From: an uncultured Prevotellaceae bacterium
Lineage (GTDB): Bacteria; Bacteroidota; Bacteroidia; Bacteroidales; Muribaculaceae
DNA length: 64,000 nt
NCBI GenBank assembly: GCA_946409635.1
Contig: CAMJXD010000001.1
Span: 62,001-126,000 of the forward strand
Direction: 5' to 3'
In this document: positions 35,774 to 45,700 of the stretch, one piece after another
How the letters are laid out: every line of letters starts with the position of its first letter
Numbering within the stretch: position 1 is the stretch's first letter
Program-made: the position numbers and the translations under genes
The notes under the pieces: generated by a model
What the model was told of the DNA's origin: nothing
Database searches by the model: none
Seen by the model: the letters and a program-made list of their open reading frames with translations, nothing else

Positions 35774-36859
35774 TTACTTATTAATGAGTTTCTCTTTCAG
35801 TACGTTCAACAGTTCGTCGGGCGTGGGCACGTTGCCACCGAAGCGGCCGTAGTGCTCAACCGGCATCTTGCACTCGACGGCAAGCTTGACATCCTCGACC
35901 ATCTGGCCTGCGTTGAGCTCAACGCACAGGATACCCTTGACGTTCTTGGCGGCCTCGCGCAGCTGCTTCTCGGGGAAGGGCCACAGGGTGATGGGACGGA
36001 ACATGCCCACCTTGATGCCCTCCTGGCGTGCCAGCTCCATCGTCTTCATGGCGATGCGGGCGGTGGTGCCAAAGGCGGCAATCAGGTAGTCGCAGTCCTC
36101 GACGTCAATGAGCTCGCAGCGGGTCTCGTTCTTCTCGATCTCGCGATAGCAGGCCTGGAAACGCCAGTTGTTCTCCTCCATCTTGTCGTCGTCGAGCTCA
36201 AGGCTGGTAACGACGTTGCTGGGGCGCATGCCCTTGCGACCGTTAACGGCCCACGGGCACTGCTCGCGGATCTCGTCATCGGTGCGGCGCGGACGCTGCT
36301 CGGGCAGTACGACCTTCTCCATGAGCTGACCGATGGTACCATCGGCGAGAATCATCGACACGCAGCGATACTTGAAAGCCAGGTCAAAGCCCAGGGCGAC
36401 CATGTCGGCCATCTCCTGAACACTGCTGGGAGCGAGCACGATCATGTGATAGTCACCGTGACCGCCACCCTTACAAGCCTGGAAGTAGTCGGCCTGTGAA
36501 GCGTGGATGGTACCCAGACCGGGGCCACCGCGCTGCACGTTGATCAACAGAGCGGGAACCTCGCTGGCTGCGAGATAGGACACACCCTCCTGCATCAGGC
36601 TGAAACCAGGGCTGGAAGTAGAGGTGCAGACGGCCTTGCCGGTCATTGCGCCACCATAAACCATGTTGATGGCAGCGACCTCACTCTCGGCCTGCAGCAC
36701 AACCATACCAGTAGTTTCCCAAGGCATTTCTTCCTCGAGTTTCTCAAGCACCTCACTCTGCGGAGTGATCGGGTATCCGAAATATCCGTCGGCGCCGTAG
36801 CGGATCATCGCCATGGCGAGGGCTTCGTTACCCTTCATCAATGTTACTTTATCGTTCAT
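35774..36859 (-). CDS. 2-oxoacid:ferredoxin oxidoreductase, alpha subunit (VorB-like)
   Basis: 361 residues. The N-terminus MKGNEALAMAMIRYGADGYFGYPITPQSEV and the stretch KAVCTSTSSPGFSLMQEG are hallmarks of the alpha subunit. The protein carries the pyrimidine-binding part for TPP (QAESEVAAI) and the domain II region IAAFGTTARIAMKTMELARQEG. It lacks a fused gamma domain, so this is the four-subunit type. It lies 34 bases after the ferredoxin subunit gene. Confidence 0.92.
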   Translation of the reverse strand: MNDKVTLMKGNEALAMAMIRYGADGYFGYPITPQSEVLEKLEEEMPWETTGMVVLQAESEVAAINMVYGGAMTGKAVCTSTSSPGFSLMQEGVSYLAASEVPALLINVQRGGPGLGTIHASQADYFQACKGGGHGDYHMIVLAPSSVQEMADMVALGFDLAFKYRCVSMILADGTIGQLMEKVVLPEQRPRRTDDEIREQCPWAVNGRKGMRPSNVVTSLELDDDKMEENNWRFQACYREIEKNETRCELIDVEDCDYLIAAFGTTARIAMKTMELARQEGIKVGMFRPITLWPFPEKQLREAAKNVKGILCVELNAGQMVEDVKLAVECKMPVEHYGRFGGNVPTPDELLNVLKEKLINK

Positions 36860-36893
36860 ATTGTTCGACAGTAGTTTAAATGGTTAGTCACAA

Positions 36894-37124
36894 TTATTTC
36901 TCGGTCACACGGTAAACCTCGATGCAGGCATCGGGGCAAACAAGTGCACAACTCTGGCAACCGATACAAGCCTCAGGTTGCTCCATGTAAGCGAAATGAT
37001 ATCCGCGGTCATTCACCTCTTTTTCTTTGAGGTTCAGCACATTGCAGGGACAAGCCACAACACACAGGCGGCATCCCTTGCATCGTTCCGTATTCACTAC
37101 TACGGCTCCATGAATTTTTGCCAT
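36894..37124 (-). CDS. 2-oxoacid:ferredoxin oxidoreductase, 4Fe-4S (delta) subunit
   Basis: 76-residue ferredoxin with two 4Fe-4S motifs: CKGCRLCVVACPC (near residue 15) and CIGCQSCALVCPD (near residue 53). It is first in the cluster and passes electrons from the TPP subunit to external ferredoxin. The promoter lies about 50-80 bases upstream. A free ferredoxin is a less likely reading given the operon. Confidence 0.92.
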   Translation of the reverse strand: MAKIHGAVVVNTERCKGCRLCVVACPCNVLNLKEKEVNDRGYHFAYMEQPEACIGCQSCALVCPDACIEVYRVTEK

Positions 37125-37581
37125 AAAAAGATGATAGTTTAAAGGTTATAAATAGTTAGTCATTCGATTACCGCAAAAATACTTCTTTTTAGGGACATGG
37201 CAAACAAAAAAGAGTGAATATTTACCCAAAAGTGATGATTTTCTTTCTTAATAAGCAGATATAGCATAAAGCGGGATGTTTTCCATCCAGCCCTCATCCT
37301 GATAAGGTTTCATTGATATTCCCGGGCCCTTAAACTCACCAAATGACAACCCACATTAAAAAAATGAATTAACCACTGACACTGACAAAATCAGTTTTTA
37401 CATTTTTCGGGACGTTCAACAACACATAATCAACATTTTTTTGGACGAATACTTGAGTTATTTGCGACTCTAATGATATTTGTTGTGAAGTTGGAACAAA
37501 GTATAAATAGTATTAAAATTGCAGGTAATTATATGAATTCATAATATCTTTGCGAAAATTCATCATAAAAAGTATTGTATT
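37125..37581. other. 457-base AT-rich intergenic region between divergent units
   Basis: Holds the oxidoreductase promoter on minus (37174-37204) and a -7 box TATCTTTG at 37545-37552 for the plus-strand gene at 37582 (nearest TTG 23 bases upstream). Otherwise AT-rich with no credible reading frame, RNA or strong hairpin visible to me; a small direct repeat ACTGAC lies near 37375-37386. Confidence 0.6.
37174..37204 (-). promoter_or_regulatory. Promoter of the 2-oxoacid oxidoreductase operon
   Basis: On the minus strand TTTG (37201-37204), 19-base spacer, TATTTTTG (37174-37181), an exact consensus match. Confidence 0.78.
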
Positions 37582-38184
37582 ATGAAAACGATTGTATTAC
37601 TTCTCGTCTCATTGATGCCATTTGCCTTGTTCTCTCAAAGCAAATCTAACAACATGGTCATCAAAAAGCCAGGGCCCTCAAACATGGTTATTTCTCCAAA
37701 ATCCCCTGAAAATGTGCTTACGGAAAACACTCTTAACTTGGAGGTACATTTAATAGATAAGAGCAAAAGTAATGATCAACAGTATTTCGTCAGATTGTCA
37801 GGACTTCGCTCCAAATCAGACAGAAGGCTGCTTTTGGTTGAAGCACAGCCCATTTTACTGAAACTAAGTAATGGTAAAGTTTTGGAATTTAATACTGTTG
37901 GTGCTGGCTTTAAAGCAGCCAACTATTCAGGATTCCACGGCATTGATGACGATCTCGTCATTATGGTTTCTCGTGAGCAAATCAACGAAATCATACAAGG
38001 CAGAATTGTAAATGTATGTTTTGCGCTTAACGGTACAAGAATGATTAACTATCAGGTCGAGAACAATCGTTTCTCTGAAGCCTTGGGTCAGCAACTCGAA
38101 GTGCTTGATGGCAATGAAAACCCGATGCAATGTGACATGGACCGATACCTTGTGCCATTACAAATGGCCTCTCCAGAAAGGTAA
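37582..38184 (+). CDS. Exported protein of unknown function
   Basis: 200 residues. The signal peptide (about 1-18, MKTIVLLLVSLMPFALFSQS) is clear. The mature part is mixed alpha/beta with no motif I recognise; Met/Asn/Pro-rich stretches (NNMVIKKPGPSNMVI) follow the cleavage site. Codon use is clearly AT-richer than in neighbours (many AAA, AAT, TTT), which may indicate recent transfer or weak expression selection. Its -7 box is at 37545-37552. It stands alone between the oxidoreductase operon and an orphan lipoprotein. Confidence 0.65.
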   Translation: MKTIVLLLVSLMPFALFSQSKSNNMVIKKPGPSNMVISPKSPENVLTENTLNLEVHLIDKSKSNDQQYFVRLSGLRSKSDRRLLLVEAQPILLKLSNGKVLEFNTVGAGFKAANYSGFHGIDDDLVIMVSREQINEIIQGRIVNVCFALNGTRMINYQVENNRFSEALGQQLEVLDGNENPMQCDMDRYLVPLQMASPER

Positions 38185-38314
38185 CCAACCAAACCTGCTA
38201 TTGCTGAAATAAAAAGTGAATTGGCGAAGCAACAATTGATGTTCGGGAAGGAGCTGTGCCATAATTGTCACCACTACAGTAGTTTTCAGCTGAACCAAAA
38301 TACCAGCAATACAA

Positions 38315-38347
38315 TTTGCACTATATTGGGAAAGCATTGTAATTTTG
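38315..38347 (+). promoter_or_regulatory. Promoter of the orphan lipoprotein gene
   Basis: TTTG (38315-38318), 21-base spacer, TAATTTTG (38340-38347), an exact consensus match, 22 bases before the ATG at 38370. Confidence 0.78.
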
Positions 38348-38369
38348 TGGCTTTAAACTGTTGCATGAT

Positions 38370-38948
38370 ATGATGAAGATGAAGACATTATTGATTTTTG
38401 CACTGATGTTTTTGACGATCGGCTGCACCCAACAGTCCCGCGAAGAGATTGCAGAGAAGATAGGGCGTGCCAAGATAAAAAAGATCGAGAAGAACGTCAA
38501 CGCACGCATCGAGAAGATGGTCAAAGGCATGCTCAAGTACCCCGAGAGTTACCAGCCAATCAGTACCGAAATGTCTATTGTGACCAACAACATGATTCTC
38601 TATGACTCCGACGCGTTTGTTGCCTTGCGTGACCTGAACAATACCATCGAGGACTTCAATGAGAATTATGCCAACGACACCACATCACAGGAGGCCCGCC
38701 AAGAGCTGGGCGCCATACAAGCCATGTCGGAAGTCGTGGTTGGCGTAGCCAATAAAATCGAGAATCGCCCAGTTGAGTTTGAGGCCATCGATGCCTACCA
38801 TCAGTTCTATGCCGAAGATCGTCCCGGCCACCAGGTCAAGAAAGGGTATCACTTTGTCATCCACAAGGACAACCGCATCACCTTGCTCTGTGACCACGAC
38901 GAATTCTTGCGGATAGAAGCATTCACCAGGGAGCTGTTCAATGAATAG
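38370..38948 (+). CDS. Putative lipoprotein of unknown function
   Basis: 192 residues from the ATG at 38370 (38373 and 38379 are also possible starts; an in-frame TTG at 38361 is unlikely). A short hydrophobic signal ends LTIGC, an acceptable lipobox with Cys19. A charged helical segment rich in Lys and Glu (about 25-55, EEIAEKIGRAKIKKIEKNV) may be a coiled coil. The rest, with VVGVANKIENRPVEF and a C-terminal HKDNRITLLCDHDEF, matches nothing I know. Own promoter; shared terminator with hppA. Confidence 0.65.
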   Translation: MMKMKTLLIFALMFLTIGCTQQSREEIAEKIGRAKIKKIEKNVNARIEKMVKGMLKYPESYQPISTEMSIVTNNMILYDSDAFVALRDLNNTIEDFNENYANDTTSQEARQELGAIQAMSEVVVGVANKIENRPVEFEAIDAYHQFYAEDRPGHQVKKGYHFVIHKDNRITLLCDHDEFLRIEAFTRELFNE

Positions 38949-38977
38949 CCCGCAACATTCCATAAAGCCTGAATAAG

Positions 38978-39014
38978 CAAGGCGGCGGGACCGTGGTGTG
39001 GTCTCGCCGCCTTG
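38978..39014. terminator. Bidirectional terminator hairpin
   Basis: CAAGGCGGCG (38978-38987) pairs with CGCCGCCTTG (39005-39014), continued by a G-T wobble and GACC/GGTC, 15 bp in all with a 7-nt loop. Between the convergent lipoprotein and hppA genes. Confidence 0.88.
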
Positions 39015-39059
39015 ACTATTGACGGGGGCTCGCAATTAAGCCCTTGATGGGATTCAAAG

Positions 39060-41483
39060 TTACTTCTTGTAGGCGTTGATGATGTTGTCGATGGTGTCAT
39101 CGATGCGCATCTTGTAGAACGAGCGCCAAACGAAGAAGATGGCCACGAGGACAAAGATGATACCTACCCAGGGAGCATACTCGCGGAAGTTTTCGCTGAT
39201 TGCCATCTCCATAGCCAGCAGACCGAACAGGGTGGTGAACTTGATGATGGGGTTCAACGAAACCGAAGAGGTGTCCTTGAAGGGGTCACCCACGGTGTCA
39301 CCGACAACCGATGCGTCGTGCAGGTCGGTACCCTTGAGGTCGAGGTCAACCTCAACGACCTTCTTACTGTTATCCCAGCTACCACCGGCGTTGGCCATAA
39401 ATACAGCCTGGAACAGACCGAACAGGGCAATCGAGATCAAGTAAGAAACGAAGAGCGAAACGGCGTTGTTGCCACCCACGCTACCCGGCGATGCCAAGCA
39501 GGCGAAGCCAAGGGCGAAGAAGAAGATGGCCAGGAAGATGTTGAACATACCCTTCTGGGCATACTGGGTGCAGATCTTAACGACCTCTACCGACGACTTG
39601 GTGTCGGCCTTCTTGGGGGCGTTGGGGTCGAGCTTGATATGGTCCTTGATGAAGGCCACGGCGCGGTTAGCACCCACGGTAACGGCCTGGGTCGAAGCAC
39701 CAGTGAACCAGTAGATCACGCAGCCGCCCAGCAGGAAGCCGATGATGGTGTAGGGGTTCAACAGGTTCAGCAGGCTGGCGGGATCCACGCCCAGGGTCTT
39801 CTGGATCACGAGGATGATAGAGAAGATCATCGTGGTAGCACCAACGACAGCGGTACCGATGAGCACGGGCTTGGCAGTAGCCTTGAAGGTATTGCCGGCA
39901 CCGTCATTCTCCTCCAGGTAATGCTTGGACTTCTCCCAGTCGGGCTTGAAGCCGAAATCACGCTCAATCTCTTCGTCCTTGTTGGGAACCTCCTCGATGA
40001 GGGAGAGCTCATAGACGCTCTGGGCGTTGTCGGTCACGGGGCCGTAGCTGTCGACAGCGATGGTCACAGGACCCATGCCGAGCATACCGAAGGCCACCAG
40101 ACCGAAGGCGAAGATGGCAGGATAGGACATCAAGGTTGCGGGGATGCCGATGGAGAAGGCATAGCCCACAAACATCAACAGCACGAAGGCCAGACCAGTC
40201 CAGAAGCCCGAGAAGTTACCAGCCACAAAACCGCTGAGGATGTTCAACGAGGCGCCACCGTGGTGGGAAGCCTTAACGACCTCCATCACATGGCCGCTCT
40301 TGGGCGAGGTGAAAATCTTGGTGATCTCTGGGATGAGGGCAGCGCCCAGTGTACCCATCGAGATGATGCTTGCCAATTGCCACCACAGGTTGGGACTGCC
40401 GGCGATACCACCCAGCAGCATGTAGGAAACGATATAGGTCACGGCGATGCTCAGCACGCTGGCAATCCAGATGAGGCTGGTAAGGGGTTTCTCAAAGTCG
40501 AGGTTCTCCTTGCCGGCATACTTAGCCTTGCAATAAGCCTTGTTGATCCAATAGGCAACCACACTGGTGATGACCATGAGGATGCGCATCGAGAAGATCC
40601 ACACGAGCAGGTTCTTCTGCATCTCGGGATTGTTGACAGCAAGCAGGATGAACGACACCAGAGCGACACCGGTCACGCCATAGGTCTCGAAACCGTCGGC
40701 CGTGGGACCCACGCTGTCGCCAGCGTTGTCACCGGTACAGTCGGCAATCACACCAGGGTTGCGGGGATCATCCTCACCAATCTTGAACACCACCTTCATC
40801 AGGTCGCTGCCGATGTCGGCAATCTTGGTGAAGATACCGCCAGCGATGCGCAGCGCACTGGCACCGAGGCTCTCACCAATGGCGAAGCCAATGAGGCAGA
40901 CACCAGCCAGATTGCAGGGTACATAGAGCAGGATGGCCAGCATGATGATGAGTTCAACGCACACCAGCATCACGCCGATGCTCATACCGGCATTCAAGGG
41001 GATATTGAGCAGGCGCAACGGGTCGCGGCGCAACGATGCAAACGCCATGCGGGCGTTGGCATAGGTGTTCATGCGGATACCATAGGCAGCCACGGCATAG
41101 GAGCCGAGCATACCGATCACAGTCGAGAGGAGGATGATGAGCACCTCGCCCACCGACATGTGGCTCAATCCACCAAAGTAGAAAGCGACTACCACACCGA
41201 TAAAGACAAACAGGATGGCCAGGAATCGGCCCTGCTGCTTGAGGTAGGTAGAACAAGTCTTGTAAATCACCTCACCAATCTCGCGCATCGCTTCATGGAC
41301 AGGCAGATTCTTGGTCTTGATAAAGTGATACACACCGAAGAGCATACCCAGGATGCACACGAGGAATCCCCAGTGCAGGAAGCTGGGCTGATGCAACGAC
41401 TCGGGCATAACCAAGTCGGCTTCGCTGGCGCGCATGGCTAGGCTTGAGGCCAACGCCAGCAGGAAGATAACGGATTTCTTCAT
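39060..41483 (-). CDS. hppA: Membrane-bound ion-translocating pyrophosphatase, divergent subfamily
   Basis: 807 residues, longer than most family members, with about 16 hydrophobic spans. It hydrolyses cytosolic pyrophosphate to pump H+ and/or Na+ outward. The substrate motifs are ADIGSDLMKVVFKIGEDDPRNPGVIAD, TGDNAGDSVGPTADGFETY and, near the C-terminus, ANAGGSWDNSKK and GDTVGDPFKDTSS. Lys534 in GNTFKATAK occupies the position where K+-dependent enzymes have Ala, so the enzyme is probably K+-independent. CTGDNAGDSVGP differs from the usual NVGDNVGDCAGM. Together these suit the divergent, Na+-regulated H+-pumping group. The N-terminus resembles a cleavable signal. Confidence 0.9.
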   Translation of the reverse strand: MKKSVIFLLALASSLAMRASEADLVMPESLHQPSFLHWGFLVCILGMLFGVYHFIKTKNLPVHEAMREIGEVIYKTCSTYLKQQGRFLAILFVFIGVVVAFYFGGLSHMSVGEVLIILLSTVIGMLGSYAVAAYGIRMNTYANARMAFASLRRDPLRLLNIPLNAGMSIGVMLVCVELIIMLAILLYVPCNLAGVCLIGFAIGESLGASALRIAGGIFTKIADIGSDLMKVVFKIGEDDPRNPGVIADCTGDNAGDSVGPTADGFETYGVTGVALVSFILLAVNNPEMQKNLLVWIFSMRILMVITSVVAYWINKAYCKAKYAGKENLDFEKPLTSLIWIASVLSIAVTYIVSYMLLGGIAGSPNLWWQLASIISMGTLGAALIPEITKIFTSPKSGHVMEVVKASHHGGASLNILSGFVAGNFSGFWTGLAFVLLMFVGYAFSIGIPATLMSYPAIFAFGLVAFGMLGMGPVTIAVDSYGPVTDNAQSVYELSLIEEVPNKDEEIERDFGFKPDWEKSKHYLEENDGAGNTFKATAKPVLIGTAVVGATTMIFSIILVIQKTLGVDPASLLNLLNPYTIIGFLLGGCVIYWFTGASTQAVTVGANRAVAFIKDHIKLDPNAPKKADTKSSVEVVKICTQYAQKGMFNIFLAIFFFALGFACLASPGSVGGNNAVSLFVSYLISIALFGLFQAVFMANAGGSWDNSKKVVEVDLDLKGTDLHDASVVGDTVGDPFKDTSSVSLNPIIKFTTLFGLLAMEMAISENFREYAPWVGIIFVLVAIFFVWRSFYKMRIDDTIDNIINAYKK

Positions 41484-41789
41484 AGATTACTCTAAAAAAA
41501 TTACTTGTGTTTTATGTTGAAAATTTTTAATGTCACAGGTTTTCCTGGTCGACCCTCGAGGAGTCACTCCTCAAAAATCGCCCGCAAAGATACTACCATT
41601 TTTTTTAATAGGTGTAATTTTATTGAGAAATTATCACTTAGAGGTCAAAAAAAATGGGTTCAAGGTCGGCAAAACGTCAAAAAAGATGGCAAAAGAATCG
41701 GATTTAGTCAACTTTCGATGGCAAAATGCCGATTCTTAGGGCAAAATGGTGGCAATTTCCCAAATTACAGATTGTCACCATTAGCAGGT
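41484..41789. other. 306-base intergenic region with hppA leader
   Basis: On the minus strand a -7 box TATCTTTG (41585-41592) gives hppA a leader of about 95 bases. The leader contains a tight hairpin GAGGAG-TCA-CTCCTC (41558-41572). Further away are several GGCAAAA repeats and an inverted repeat AAGAATCGG (41693-41701) / CCGATTCTT (41729-41737). No credible gene; a 105-codon frame across it has no support. Confidence 0.5.
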
Positions 41790-42455
41790 CTATTCGAATA
41801 CATAATTAAGGAAATCGTGTAAAGGTTTGAGAGGTTGTAAGTCGCTGGCGACACGTTCCACCCAATCCTCGCAGTCGAAGTAGCTCTCATCAAGACGATC
41901 AACGAGCAGGTATTCCTTCATTTTCAGGTACTGGGCCAGCGGGTGGTCTTTAGGATACCCCTTAGGCATGGACTTGAGCGACTGAGACATCCACTGGTAG
42001 CGTGAAGTGATGGCGGGATTGTTGACGATGTCGAGAAATTCCTGAGGCTCGGCGTCAATCAGGCCGCGCAGCTGATCGAGAATGGGTTTCTCGGGCCACC
42101 AGATGCCGCCACACAGCATCAAGTCCTCCACCCCGAAGTGAACGTAGTAGCAGGACTGCACCGTGTGCCTGCCGCCCTTGCCGATGACGGCCGAGAAATA
42201 GGTCTTGTAGGGGCTCTTGTCGTGAGAGAAACGTATGTCGCGGTAGATGCGGTAGACCGAGTCCCGCAGAGTCAATCCGCGGGCCTGGGGGTCGAAGTCG
42301 GCTACCAGAGCTATAAGTCGCTCCATGTCCTGCTCCCACGGCTTGCGCAGTGCATCAAATTGTTCTTTGCGGGCCTTGAACCAGGCGCGGTCGTTGTTGA
42401 TGGCGAGCTGACGCAGGAAGGCCAGGATTTGAGGTATGTTGCTGGCTGATTTCAT
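41790..42455 (-). CDS. DUF2461 family protein
   Basis: 221 residues, the usual size for DUF2461 (TIGR02453-type). Family features are the N-terminal FLRQLAINNDRAWFKARKEQFD, the central RIYRDIRFSHDKSPYKTYFSAVI and YYVHFGVEDLMLCGGIWWPE. The protein is cytosolic and widespread in Bacteroidota and Actinobacteria, with no known biochemical role. Monocistronic, with a consensus promoter. Confidence 0.9.
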   Translation of the reverse strand: MKSASNIPQILAFLRQLAINNDRAWFKARKEQFDALRKPWEQDMERLIALVADFDPQARGLTLRDSVYRIYRDIRFSHDKSPYKTYFSAVIGKGGRHTVQSCYYVHFGVEDLMLCGGIWWPEKPILDQLRGLIDAEPQEFLDIVNNPAITSRYQWMSQSLKSMPKGYPKDHPLAQYLKMKEYLLVDRLDESYFDCEDWVERVASDLQPLKPLHDFLNYVFE

Positions 42456-42789
42456 AGTCTATTTCACTTAAAGTCAAAGTTCACGACAAAGGTAATCAAT
42501 TAATTCCAATCAACAAAGGTCTTCCTGAATGCCATAACGGGATGGGCAAATGTCTCGCCCGCCAATCTTATGATTATACAACGTAATCAGAATCGCAATA
42601 AATACTACAATCAGTCATGGTCACAATCATAAAAACCAAAAAAATATTACGATTTTTCTTGTTTGATTTAAAAATCGTTATTACCTTTGGGGGCACGATT
42701 CATGAAGATTGACTTTCTATCACGCATAATCGATACATACTACCTATCTAATTTATATACATATTATTCATACTTAATCTTACAGGCTT
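42456..42789. other. 334-base divergent promoter region
   Basis: Contains the DUF2461 promoter (minus, 42487-42517) and the C10 peptidase promoter (plus): TTG at 42659-42661, 20-base spacer, TACCTTTG at 42682-42689. The peptidase leader of about 95 bases is AT-rich without an obvious structure. Between the promoters (42518-42655) I see only AT-rich DNA. Confidence 0.6.
42487..42517 (-). promoter_or_regulatory. Promoter of the DUF2461 gene
   Basis: On the minus strand TTTG (42514-42517), 19-base spacer, TACCTTTG (42487-42494), exact match, 32 bases before the ATG. Confidence 0.8.
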
Positions 42790-45700
42790 ATGAAGAAATT
42801 ACTGTTTTTCTTGAGTGCCATCCTGATGGGCATGTCACTGAGTGCCGCGCCAGTAGACCAGGCGACGGCCATGATGAAAGCACAGCGTTTTTTGGCCAAT
42901 GAGTTCTATGCAGGCAGGTTTATGGCCCCGTCGGCCATTCAGCCGGTTCTGCTCAAGGCCGAGATGGGCAACGTGAAGATGCGTGGCCCGGTGTATTACA
43001 TCTATAACACGACCACGACGTTTGTGGTTGTTGCGGGCGATGACCGCGCCGAGGAAATCCTTATGGTGGGCGACCGTCCGCTGCGCGACATCAACGACCT
43101 GCCCCTGGGCATGAAGGACCTGCTGGGCCAGTACAAGGACCAGATCATGTTCCTGCAGGAAAATCCCAATCTCAAGTCCAACACCTTGCTCGCCAATCCT
43201 GGCAACACCAAGCTGCGCGCCGGCACGTATGGCCCGCTGCTGACCGCCATCTGGGACCAGTCGGCCCCGTTCTACAACCAGTGTAAGTTTGGCAGCTACC
43301 AGTGCTTGACGGGCTGTCCCGCTACGTCGGCATCGATGGTGTTCCACTACTGGAAATACCCGACTGCAGCGACCCCTGCCGTTCCTGGCTACACGTCGAC
43401 CATCAGCTACTCGAGCTACGGTTCCAAGAGCTACACCCACTCGGCGCTTCCCTCAACGACGTTTGACTGGGCCAACATGCTCGACGACTACACGGGCAGT
43501 TACACGACCGCCCAGGGCAATGCAGTGGCTACGCTGATGCACTATGTGGGTCAGGCCGAGCGTATGGGCTACGGCACGAGCGCAGCCGGCGGTAGCGGTG
43601 TGAGCGTGGACAGCGTGTGCAACATCCGCGATGCGTTCACCTTCTTCGGCTACGACAGCAGCACGACCCGCTTTGTCAAGAAGACCAGCGCCTACAGCGG
43701 TGGCACAACACTCTACAGCGACACCCAGTGGGCAGCCCTGATTCAGGAGGAGATGGCTGCCGGACGTCCCATCGTCTTCTGTGCCGTTAGCACCAACGGT
43801 GGCGGTCACGCCTTTAACGTGGACGGTTATAACAGCAGCACCAACAAGTACCACGTCAACTTCGGCTGGAGTGGCGACGGCAACGCCTGGTGCTCGCTGA
43901 ACTCCTTCGGCTACAGCAGCTACAACTTCAACGTATACCAGCAGATGGTGATCGGTATCCAGCCGCCCAGCGGCTCGACCGCCACTCCCACGCTCAGCGT
44001 CAGCCCCAGCTCGTTGAGCTTCAGCACCACTGCTGGCCAGACCGTTACCAAGACCTTCACCGTTACTGGTACCAACCTGACTGGCAACGTCACGCTGACC
44101 AAGACCGACGCTAACGGCGTTTATACCATTTCGCCCAGCACCATCAGCGCCAGTGCAGCCGCCAGCGGTGCCACCGTCACCGTGACCTACAAGCCCACGG
44201 CAGCCGGTACCCACTCGGGCAGCATTGCCATTACAAGCAGTGGCGCCACCAGCAAGACGGTATCGCTCTCGGGCACAGCTGCCGCTGCAGCTCTGGAGAC
44301 CTACACGCCCGTGATGAGCGCCGCCAACAGCAGCTACATCACCACCAACAGCTTCCGTGCCAACTGGACCGACCAGACCACGAGCAGCAACGTGTCGAGC
44401 TACACGCTGCAAGTGACCGAGAAGGGCAGCACGCCCGCCGTCAGCCAGCTCGCCAGCATCGACCTGAGCGGAGTGACCCAGGTGACCAACTCCGACGGCT
44501 ACCTGAGCGACGTGTCGAGCAACATCACGAGCTACCTGGGCACGGGCTGGAGCGCTTCGACCTATGTCTATGCCAACACGGGCATGCTCATCACCGGCGG
44601 CAACCTGGTATCGCCCACCTATAGCCTGAACGGCTACAGCAAGGTGACCGTCAAGGTAACCGCCTACTCCTACTACTCGAGCTACTATGGCAATGCCACG
44701 CTGAGCGTTGGCACGGGCAGCCAGACCAAGACTCAGGCTCTGACCGACAACAGCACCGAGTACACCTTTGTACTCAACTGCTCGACAAGCGACCAGGTGA
44801 CCATCGGCTCGACGAGCAACTACATCAGCGTGAGCAAGATCGAGATCATCGCCGGCGATGCCACTGTCAACTCGTTCAATGCCAGTGAGAGCGGTGGCGA
44901 GACCAGCCGCACGATTACCGGCATCACCAACAAGTACTACACTGTACAGAACCTGAAGGAGGGTGCCACCTTTGTTTATAAGGTAAAGGCCATCTACACC
45001 GACGGCACCAGCAGTGCTTGGAGTAACGAGCAGGAGGTAACCCTGAACGAGGCTACCGTGGCTACTCCCACCCTGACCGTGACGCCCACCTCGCTGAACA
45101 TGTCGGCCTACACGGGCGAGACGGCCACCGCAACCTTTAAGGTAACCGGTGCCGACCTCACCGGCAATGTAACGCTCACCAAGAGCGGCAGCAGCGTGTT
45201 CAGCATCACGCCCACGACCATCACCGCCGCCAATGCCGCTAACGGTGTCAACGTGACCGTGACCTATGCACCCACCGCCACCGGCACCCAGACGGGCACC
45301 ATCACCATTGCCAGCACGGGCGCCGAGAGCAAGACCGTGAGCCTGACCGGTACGGCTACTACTGCACCCATCACCACCTACACTCCCGTGATGAGCGCAG
45401 CCAACAGCAGCTATGTCACCAGCTCAAGCTTCCGCGCCGACTGGACCGACCAGACCGCCAGCGCCAACGTAGCCAGCTACACCCTGCAGGTGAACGGCCA
45501 GGGCGGCTCGACCCCGTCGACCACCACCCTGCTGGGCACCATCGACGGTAGCCAGTATACCGGCAGCTACAAGAGCATCACGCTGAGCTCGCCGTGGGGC
45601 GGCACCAACGTCAAGGGCGGTAACAGTGCCGTATACTTCACCAAGAGCGGCAAGATCACCTTCACCATCCCGTCGGGCTACAGCAACGCCACCTTCAGCG

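Noticed and set aside
39318-41441. 707-codon frame opposite hppA
   Set aside because: Antisense shadow; the minus strand encodes an unmistakable pyrophosphatase.
41505-41822. 105-codon frame between hppA and the DUF2461 gene
   Set aside because: Overlaps the predicted hppA promoter and leader and the DUF2461 3' end, has no recognisable sequence, and no promoter.
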